Origin: Clostridia bacterium
Lineage (GTDB): Bacteria; Bacillota; Clostridia; Oscillospirales; CAG-272
Assembly (NCBI GenBank): GCA_017456685.1
Contig: JAFTIV010000034.1
Coordinates: 1 to 11,617, forward strand
DNA: 11,617 nucleotides
Direction: 5' to 3'
This document shows, piece after piece, positions 7,567 to 11,617 of the stretch. The first letter of the stretch is position 1. Each line of letters begins with the position of its first letter. The notes below the pieces were generated by a model. The model worked only from the letters and a program-made list of their open reading frames with translations, was not told the origin of the DNA and ran no database searches. The translations under genes and the position numbers were made by a program.

Positions 7567-7573
7567 AGGAGGG
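7567..7573 (+). promoter_or_regulatory. RBS that fixes the start of the second Sel1 gene
   Basis: AGGAGGG ends four bases before ATG 7578. The open frame extends upstream to 7500, but that part translates the inverted-repeat arm, so 7578 is preferred. Confidence 0.85.
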
Positions 7574-7577
7574 TAAT

Positions 7578-7946
7578 ATGAGCCAAGGTCAATTAGACGA
7601 AATTTACGAAAGGGCGCAGGCGCTTCTTTCGTCGGGCGATTACAGGAGCGCGTTTATCGAGCTTGAGAAAATAGCGCTCAAGGGACACATTCCCGCAATG
7701 AGTATGATGGGCTATCTTTACGAGGTAGGCAAAGGAACAGAGCCCGACATTTACAAGGCGGTTGAATGGTACAAAAAATCAGCCGAGGGTGGAAGCAACA
7801 CTGCGCAATACAATCTTGCGTCCTGCTACAAGAACGGAAAGGGCGTCAAGAAGGACCTATGCGAGGCGGTGAGATGGTTTACCGCATCAGCCGAGCAGGG
7901 AAACACGCGCGCTCAATACACCCTTGCCTATAGGCACCTAAACTGA
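7578..7946 (+). CDS. Sel1-repeat protein, N-terminal piece (ended by an in-frame TGA)
   Basis: This 122-residue piece has a helical N-terminus and two regular 36-residue Sel1 repeats (HIPAMSMMGYLYEVGKG... and SNTAQYNLASCYKNGKGV...). A third repeat (NTRAQYTLAYRHLN) is cut by TGA at 7944-7946. The same frame continues without any other break to 8798 and completes the third repeat at exactly 36 positions. The TGA sits at position 15, which is Gly in repeats 2 and 4 (KNG, FDG), so a GGA-to-TGA change is the simplest explanation. Without it the gene would encode 406 residues. It is therefore either a recently broken gene, a sequencing error or a read-through product. Sel1 repeats mediate protein-protein contacts; the specific role is unknown. 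Confidence 0.8.
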   Translation: MSQGQLDEIYERAQALLSSGDYRSAFIELEKIALKGHIPAMSMMGYLYEVGKGTEPDIYKAVEWYKKSAEGGSNTAQYNLASCYKNGKGVKKDLCEAVRWFTASAEQGNTRAQYTLAYRHLN

Positions 7947-7985
7947 GAGGGCACGCCTCAAAGCAACGAGGAATACATAAAATGG

Positions 7986-8798
7986 ATGACAAAATCAGCC
8001 ACAGGGGGAAATCTAAATGCACAATTCGCCCTTGGCTGTGACTATTTTGATGGCACAAACGGGGTCGAAAAAAGCATAGAAAAGGCAGAGATATTTTTGA
8101 AAAGACCCGCTCAAGGTGGCAACTCAAGGGCTCAGCTTTTGCTCGGTAGGATTTACAAAAAGGGCGGAGCCGTTCCAAGAGATGAAAAGAGAGCATTTGA
8201 GCTTTTCGAGCTCTGTGCCGAGCGCGAGCCCGAGGGAAGATATGAGCTTGGGCTTTGCTACTATAACTCCATAGGAGTTAAAAAATCATACTACACAGCT
8301 ATGCGCTACATTAAGGCTGCTGCCGATGCAGGCGTTGAAAAGGCGCAGAAATTTATCGAGGCGCAAAACCGCGTTGAAGAAGAAAAGGCGCGTCGCTCGG
8401 TGCTTCTTAAGTCTTATGTAAAGGCTATCACCTACAGAGAGGACGCAGAGATAGAGGACCTTATAAAGGCGTGTCAGCTTTGCGAGGAAACCTTAAACCC
8501 AAGCGATGCGTTTGCTGTAAGGGCGTTTGCTAAAATGCGCTACTGGCTCGCTCTTGCGTATTACAAAAGGGACACAGAGGACCCAAGCAATGCACGCCTT
8601 GCGCGCCAAAAAATGGAAAAATCAGCAGAGCTTGGCTATGACGAGGCGCAATTTCGCCTTGCCGAATGGTATTTTAAGGACTATGGCTTAAGCGAAGCAG
8701 ATACGCACGACTATGAGCCCGATGCAATCCGCCTGCTCAAGAGCGCAGCGGAGCAGGGTCACAAGGGTGCGAAGGCGGTATTAGACGCGCTACAATAG
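7986..8798 (+). CDS. Sel1-repeat protein, C-terminal piece of the same gene
   Basis: This is the same-frame continuation of 7578-7946; the frame is open from 7947 and the first ATG is 7986 (270 residues from there). It starts in the middle of the third Sel1 repeat and then has repeats at NLNAQFALGCDYFDGTNGV, NSRAQLLLGRIYKKGGAV, PEGRYELGLCYYNSIGVKK, a charged helical linker (EAQNRVEEEKARR), and repeats at AFAKMRYWLALAYY and YDEAQFRLAEWYFKDYG, ending in an A-A-E-Q-G-x-x-G-A-K segment. The nearest purine-rich sequence (GAGGAA, 7968-7973) is 12 bases from the ATG, too far for a good RBS, so independent translation is doubtful. The ORF remains free of further stops, which argues for a very recent lesion. 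The next gene, proX-like, follows after 26 bp and may be in the same operon. Confidence 0.75.
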   Translation: MTKSATGGNLNAQFALGCDYFDGTNGVEKSIEKAEIFLKRPAQGGNSRAQLLLGRIYKKGGAVPRDEKRAFELFELCAEREPEGRYELGLCYYNSIGVKKSYYTAMRYIKAAADAGVEKAQKFIEAQNRVEEEKARRSVLLKSYVKAITYREDAEIEDLIKACQLCEETLNPSDAFAVRAFAKMRYWLALAYYKRDTEDPSNARLARQKMEKSAELGYDEAQFRLAEWYFKDYGLSEADTHDYEPDAIRLLKSAAEQGHKGAKAVLDALQ

Positions 8799-8824
8799 AG
8801 CACAAGCTAAAAGGAGAGGACACA

Positions 8825-9376
8825 ATGATACTTTTAAAGGGTCGTCCAAAGGACGAGAGTGGCAGAGAGGCAAGGGAAATCCGCGTTTACGACTACCTTG
8901 ATGCGCTCGGCATAGAGTTTTATCGCGTTGACCACGCGCGCGCAGAAACAATGAACGATTGCGAGGCAATCGACATTGCTCTTGAGACGGTTATGTGTAA
9001 AAATTTAGTTCTTTGCAACCGTCAACACACGATGTTTTATCTGCTTATGATGCCCGCAAGCAAGCCATTTAGGACAAAGGATGTGTCGCATCTTATAAAT
9101 TCTGCTCGCCTTAGCTTTGCCGAGAGCGAGTATCTTGAAAAATTCCTTGATGTTCACCCTGGCTCAGTTAGCATAATGGGTCTTATGAATGACAAGGAGC
9201 ATAGCATCAATTTGCTCATTGACAAGGAGGTGCTCGAGCCCGAGTTTATCGGCTGTCACCCCTGTGAAAATACTACAAGCCTAAAAATTAGAACAAAGGA
9301 TATTTTAGAAAAATATCTTCCTGCAACAGGACACACACCTTTAATTCTTGACATACCAAGGACAGAAGAATGCTAA
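8825..9376 (+). CDS. Prolyl-tRNA deacylase / YbaK-EbsC domain protein (ProX/PrdX type)
   Basis: A 183-residue single-domain protein of the YbaK/aminoacyl-tRNA-editing family, in the subgroup of free-standing relatives of the ProRS editing domain. Supporting segments are the N-terminal helix ending IEFYRVDHARAETMNDC, then CKNLVLCNRQHTMFYLLMMPASKPFRTKDV with conserved Lys59, SARLSFAESEYLEKFLDVHPGSVSIMGLMND, where GSVSIMGL (113-120) is the substrate-pocket loop, and a C-terminal HPCENTTSLKI. Enzymes of this group hydrolyse mischarged tRNA-Pro, mainly Ala-tRNA-Pro, in the cytoplasm; the exact specificity here is inferred. A strong RBS AAGGAGAGG (8811-8819) precedes the ATG. The gene overlaps rlmH by 7 bp, so the two are likely translated together. 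Confidence 0.9.
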   Translation: MILLKGRPKDESGREAREIRVYDYLDALGIEFYRVDHARAETMNDCEAIDIALETVMCKNLVLCNRQHTMFYLLMMPASKPFRTKDVSHLINSARLSFAESEYLEKFLDVHPGSVSIMGLMNDKEHSINLLIDKEVLEPEFIGCHPCENTTSLKIRTKDILEKYLPATGHTPLILDIPRTEEC

Positions 9377-9852
9377 GCATAAAAATTATCGCTACAGGCG
9401 ATTTTAAGGAAAATTATCTAAGAGAAGCGTGTGCCGAATACAAAAAACGCCTTGGCGCGTGGTGCAGGCTTGAGGAGATTATTCTAAAGGAGGAAAGGCT
9501 TCCTGATAATCCCTCGCCCTCACAAATTGAAAAAGCTCTTGAGGCAGAGGAAAAGAGAATTCTTGAAAGGCTCACCCCAAGGTCATATGTAATCGCAATG
9601 TGCGTAGAGGGGAAACAGCTAAGTAGCGAGGAGCTCGCGCAAAAAATCAGCGAAATACAGACACAGGGCAGGAGCGAAATTGTATTTATAATAGGCTCGT
9701 CCTATGGCTTGTCAAACACCATAAAATCGCGCGCAGACTACAAGCTCTCAATCTCAAGGCTAACCTTCCCACATCAGCTTCTAAGAGTGATTTTGCACGA
9801 AACAATATATAGAAGTGTTTCTATTTTGCAGGGCGCCAAATACCACAAATGA
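9370..9852 (+). CDS. rlmH: 23S rRNA (pseudouridine1915-N3)-methyltransferase RlmH
   Basis: A 160-residue protein, the normal length for this SPOUT-fold enzyme, which uses SAM to methylate N3 of pseudouridine 1915 in helix 69 of 23S rRNA on the assembled ribosome. Visible motifs are IKIIATGDFKENYLREACAEY at the N-terminus, SYVIAMCVEGKQLSSEELA, the SAM-binding knot loop FIIGSSYGLS (106-115), and the C-terminal FPHQLLRVILHETIYRSVSI (133-152) ending in YHK, which is where RlmH proteins usually end. The start ATG overlaps the proX-like stop (ATGCTAA), with AAGGA at 9358-9362 as RBS. The stop is TGA, evidence that TGA is a normal stop codon in this genome. No T-rich terminator is visible afterwards. 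Confidence 0.97.
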   Translation: MLSIKIIATGDFKENYLREACAEYKKRLGAWCRLEEIILKEERLPDNPSPSQIEKALEAEEKRILERLTPRSYVIAMCVEGKQLSSEELAQKISEIQTQGRSEIVFIIGSSYGLSNTIKSRADYKLSISRLTFPHQLLRVILHETIYRSVSILQGAKYHK

Positions 9853-9858
9853 TGCGCA

Positions 9859-9959
9859 GGAAGCGTCGTTCTTCTGCGTTGCTCCTCGTGGGTAATCTCG
9901 TCGTATGCCATATACGCCTTCGCCTACCCACTGCGGTGCGCCTTGAACAACTCGCTTCC
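9859..9959. repeat. 101-bp imperfect palindrome with 22-bp dispersed module
   Basis: Paired segments are nested symmetrically: GGAAGCG (9859-9865) with CGCTTCC (9953-9959), GTTC (9868-9871) with GAAC (9945-9948), GCG (9876) with CGC (9939), GTGGGTA (9888-9894) with TACCCAC (9925-9931), and CGTAT (9902-9906) with ATACG (9912-9916). Positions 9861-9882 repeat 7291-7312 (21/22). It has no T tract and so is not a normal terminator. It may be a dispersed palindromic repeat or a structured RNA. Confidence 0.75.
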
Positions 9960-9963
9960 ACAG

Positions 9964-9991
9964 CATCGAAATACTGCGTTGCTCCTCGATG
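9964..9991. repeat. Hairpin holding the second copy of a 15-bp direct repeat
   Basis: CATCGA (9964-9969) pairs with TCGATG (9986-9991). CTGCGTTGCTCCTCG at 9974-9988 is an exact copy of 9874-9888, exactly 100 bp upstream. The sequence directly after it, TGGCAAGCAAGTGCG (9990-10004), resembles 7317-7331 and 7463-7476, tying this interval to the element after the lyase gene. Confidence 0.7.
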
Positions 9992-10000
9992 GCAAGCAAG

Positions 10001-10101
10001 TGCGTAGCGATGCTACGCAACGAAATCCGTCTTGCGACGGTTGAAATCTGCTTTGCAGATGAAATCGCTTCGCGGTGAAATCCAAAAAGCCTACTTTTTG
10101 G
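10001..10101 (-). repeat. Five-hairpin array (copy B), inverted relative to copy A
   Basis: Read on the - strand the order is CCAAAAAG/CTTTTTGG (10082-10101), CGC-GAA-GCG (10066-10074), CTGC-AAA-GCAG (10048-10058), CCGTC/GACGG (10027-10040) and TGCGTAGC/GCTACGCA (10001-10019). Linkers are ATTTCAC, ATTTCAT, ATTTCAA and ATTTCGT. This is the same order, stem set and linker length as 1184-1283. Hairpins 2-4 keep identical stems with different loops; hairpins 1 and 5 keep their outer stem bases but differ inside on both arms, so pairing is preserved. Confidence 0.85.
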
Positions 10102-10110
10102 ATTGAGTTA

Positions 10111-10193
10111 GACGGATTTCATTTCAACGAGGCTCTGCCTCGATTTCAACCACGCATCGCGTGGATTTCAACCATACAGAGTATGGATTTCAT
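10111..10193 (+). repeat. Three-hairpin array with ATTTCAN linkers (+ polarity) before mnmG
   Basis: It begins with a half unit AGACGG-ATTTCA that looks like the 3' arm of a CCGTC/GACGG hairpin. There follow CGAGGC-TCT-GCCTCG (10128-10142), CCACGC-ATC-GCGTGG (10150-10164) and CCATAC-AGA-GTATGG (10172-10186), separated by ATTTCAA and closed by ATTTCAT. Each has a perfect 6-bp stem and a 3-nt loop, with different stem sequences. The polarity is opposite to 10001-10101, the switch lying at the CCAAAAAG hairpin. It ends 56 bp before the mnmG ATG. Confidence 0.83.
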
Positions 10194-10249
10194 TGATTTA
10201 CTATAGCCATTTTATAGTTAGTGAATTTTTTAGAAAGGAAGTTACCATT

Positions 10250-11617
10250 ATGAACGCAAATAAAACGAGAATATGTGTCGTTGGTGCGGGGCACGCAGGC
10301 GTTGAGGCTGCGCTTGCCTGTGCAAGAATGGGAATTGACACCATTCTTTTTACAATGTCGCTTGATGCGATTGCAAATCTACCGTGCAATCCCTCGATAG
10401 GTGGAACGGCTAAGGGTCACCTTGTGTACGAGATTGATGCGCTTGGCGGTCAAATGGGACGAAGCGCGGACCTTGTAACCCTTCAAGCGCGCACGCTCAA
10501 CCTTGGCAAGGGTGCGGCGGTATATTCTAAGAGAATTCAAGCCGACAGAATGAAATATCGCGCGATAATGAAGAGTGTTCTTGAGCGCACTCCAAATCTT
10601 CGCGTAATTCAAGCGGAGATTACCGACCTTGAAATTACAGGCGAGGGGGCAGAGCGCAAAATTAGCGCAGTAATTACCAAGCTTGGCGAAAAATTCGAAA
10701 CAGAGTGCGCCATTTTGTGTACAGGCACCTTCCTAAATGGCACAATCCACACGGGCAACATTTGCTACACCTCGGGTCCTGACTCTCTAATGGCGGCAAC
10801 GGGTCTTACAGATGCCCTTGTGCGCGAGGGAGTATCTATGATGCGCTTCAAAACAGGAACTCCTGCAAGAATTCACGCAGACAGTGTAGATTATTCCAAG
10901 CTTGAGATTCAGCTTGGCGATGCCGACCAGCTTCCGTTCTCCTATCAAACCGACGAAAATGAGTATGCAGGCGCAAATCAAATCCCCTGCTACATCGCAT
11001 ATACAAACGAAAAAACACACGAAATTATAAAATCAAACATAAAGCGCTCGGCAATGTATTCGGGCAACATTCACGGCACAGGCCCTCGCTATTGCCCCTC
11101 AATAGAGGACAAAATTGTCCGCTTTGCAGACAAGGAGCGCCACCAATTATTCTTAGAGCCTATGGGCGCGGACACGAAGGAAATGTACCTTCAGGGCTTC
11201 TCGACCTCTATGCCAATTGAGGTTCAACGAGAAATGGTTTACTCCCTTGCTGGCTTTGAGCACGCAGAGATTATGCGCTATGCGTATGCAATAGAGTACG
11301 ATTGCACCGACCCTCAGGAGCTTTTGCCAACCCTTGAATACAAGAAAATATCGGGTCTTTATGGCGCAGGACAATTCAATGGCACCTCTGGCTACGAGGA
11401 GGCGGGCGCGCAAGGACTTGTGGCTGGAATTAACGCATCGCTCAAGCTTCTTGGCAAGGAGCCTCTTATTCTGCCTCGCTCATCATCATATATCGGCACT
11501 CTCATTGATGACCTTGTTACCAAGGGCACAAGCGAGCCATATCGTATGATGACCTCTCGTAGCGAATATCGCTTGCTTCTAAGGCAGGACAATGCCGATT
11601 ACCGCCTAACTCCTATA
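10250..11617 (+). CDS. mnmG: tRNA uridine-5-carboxymethylaminomethyl modification enzyme MnmG (GidA), 3'-partial
   Basis: The frame is open from ATG 10250 to the last base, giving 456 residues of an enzyme that is usually about 630 long, so the C-terminal quarter lies outside. The start follows AAAGGAAG (10234-10241). Visible motifs: the FAD Rossmann loop [14 protein letters not shown] (8-21); [14 protein letters not shown] (45-58) with Cys46, the counterpart of the conserved E. coli Cys47; [22 protein letters not shown]; the second conserved cysteine Cys282 in [35 protein letters not shown]; and [29 protein letters not shown], which is FAD-binding. With MnmE it uses FAD and methylene-tetrahydrofolate to build the cmnm5/nm5 group on wobble U34 of certain tRNAs. 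No mnmE or rsmG is seen upstream; instead rlmH and the hairpin arrays precede it. Confidence 0.97.
   Translation, partial: MNANKTRICVVGAGHAGVEAALACARMGIDTILFTMSLDAIANLPCNPSIGGTAKGHLVYEIDALGGQMGRSADLVTLQARTLNLGKGAAVYSKRIQADRMKYRAIMKSVLERTPNLRVIQAEITDLEITGEGAERKISAVITKLGEKFETECAILCTGTFLNGTIHTGNICYTSGPDSLMAATGLTDALVREGVSMMRFKTGTPARIHADSVDYSKLEIQLGDADQLPFSYQTDENEYAGANQIPCYIAYTNEKTHEIIKSNIKRSAMYSGNIHGTGPRYCPSIEDKIVRFADKERHQLFLEPMGADTKEMYLQGFSTSMPIEVQREMVYSLAGFEHAEIMRYAYAIEYDCTDPQELLPTLEYKKISGLYGAGQFNGTSGYEEAGAQGLVAGINASLKLLGKEPLILPRSSSYIGTLIDDLVTKGTSEPYRMMTSRSEYRLLLRQDNADYRLTPI

Larger units (their letters stand above)
9853..10249. other. 397-bp non-coding, repeat-rich interval before mnmG
   Basis: No supportable gene is present on either strand; open frames across it translate repeat sequence. 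The interval is almost fully occupied by foldable DNA: a large imperfect palindrome (9859-9959), a smaller hairpin (9964-9991) and two runs of short hairpins (10001-10101 and 10128-10186). Only the last ~55 bp before mnmG (A/T-rich, with RBS) look like an ordinary leader. No clear promoter could be assigned to mnmG: TTGATT at 10193 and TATAGT at 10213 are separated by only 14 bp. Confidence 0.8.

Noticed and set aside
7316..7576. 86-residue open frame over the 217-bp inverted repeat
   Set aside because: Its sequence is the translation of heptamer repeats and inverted arms, with no RBS at its start.
7944..7946. Genome-wide reassignment of TGA (Gly or Trp)
   Set aside because: rlmH ends in TGA right after the conserved YHK terminus, and GGA and TGG codons are freely used; a single point lesion is simpler.
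7944..7946. Selenocysteine codon
   Set aside because: Sel1 repeats have no catalytic Cys at this position, the residue expected is Gly, and no convincing hairpin of SECIS type was recognised directly after the TGA.
9781..10020. 79-residue open frame on the - strand across the rlmH end and repeats
   Set aside because: It translates the palindromic repeat and the antisense of rlmH, has no RBS or family resemblance, and its length follows from a lack of stops in GC-rich repeat DNA.
10001..10193. CRISPR array
   Set aside because: The constant part is only 7 nt and the variable parts are perfect palindromes of 9-20 nt; no cas gene is present in the window.
10193..10218. Possible mnmG promoter TTGATT / TATAGT
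   Set aside because: The spacer is 14 bp, too short for a normal sigma-A promoter; not strong enough to list as a feature.

Overview
The window looks like chromosomal DNA from a Gram-positive anaerobe of the Bacillota, most likely class Clostridia. This rests on gene content: a YhcC-type radical SAM protein, TypA/BipA, the PF06838 'aluminium resistance/methionine gamma-lyase-like' family, a ProX-type prolyl-tRNA deacylase, RlmH and MnmG. Strong AGGAGG-like ribosome binding sites and sigma-A-like promoters agree. Genus and species cannot be read from the sequence. All recognisable genes lie on the + strand. Standard stop codons are used, and TGA ends rlmH at the family's usual C-terminus.

Layout. 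1-710: C-terminal part of a NodB-type polysaccharide deacetylase, then a DUF1294 membrane protein (712-978). 1013-1163: a complete tRNA-Thr(GGT) unit with promoter, gene and terminator. 1184-1283: an array of five small hairpins leading into a radical SAM gene (1299-2264) and an SLC13-like permease (2300-3406), closed by a terminator. 3575-5395: typA with its own promoter region and a downstream hairpin. 5446-6030 and 6042-7292: a Sel1-repeat protein tightly followed by a PLP-dependent C-S lyase-like enzyme. 7293-7577: non-coding DNA holding a 217-bp nested inverted repeat. 7578-8798: a Sel1-repeat gene cut by one in-frame TGA. 8825-9376 and 9370-9852: proX-like and rlmH, overlapping by 7 bp. 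9853-10249: 397 bp of structured non-coding DNA. 10250-end: mnmG, cut by the window edge.

The protein-coding genes are mostly housekeeping functions linked to translation: a Thr tRNA, TypA ribosome-associated GTPase, editing of mischarged tRNA-Pro, RlmH methylation of 23S rRNA and MnmG modification of tRNA wobble uridine. They are mixed with two Sel1-repeat loci of unknown role.

The most interesting content is non-coding. Two loci about 8.8 kb apart (1184-1283 and 10001-10101, the second inverted) carry the same ordered series of five small hairpins separated by a 7-nt ATTTCAN linker. Loops differ while stems either stay identical or change on both sides. A second, same-polarity run of three hairpins (10128-10186) extends the second locus up to mnmG. 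Other modules (7291-7312 = 9861-9882, 9874-9888 = 9974-9988, and the 7325-7541 inverted repeat) suggest the intergenic spaces are built from a mosaic of dispersed, foldable repeats. The second notable point is the Sel1 gene, where the TGA falls exactly on a consensus glycine of the repeat.
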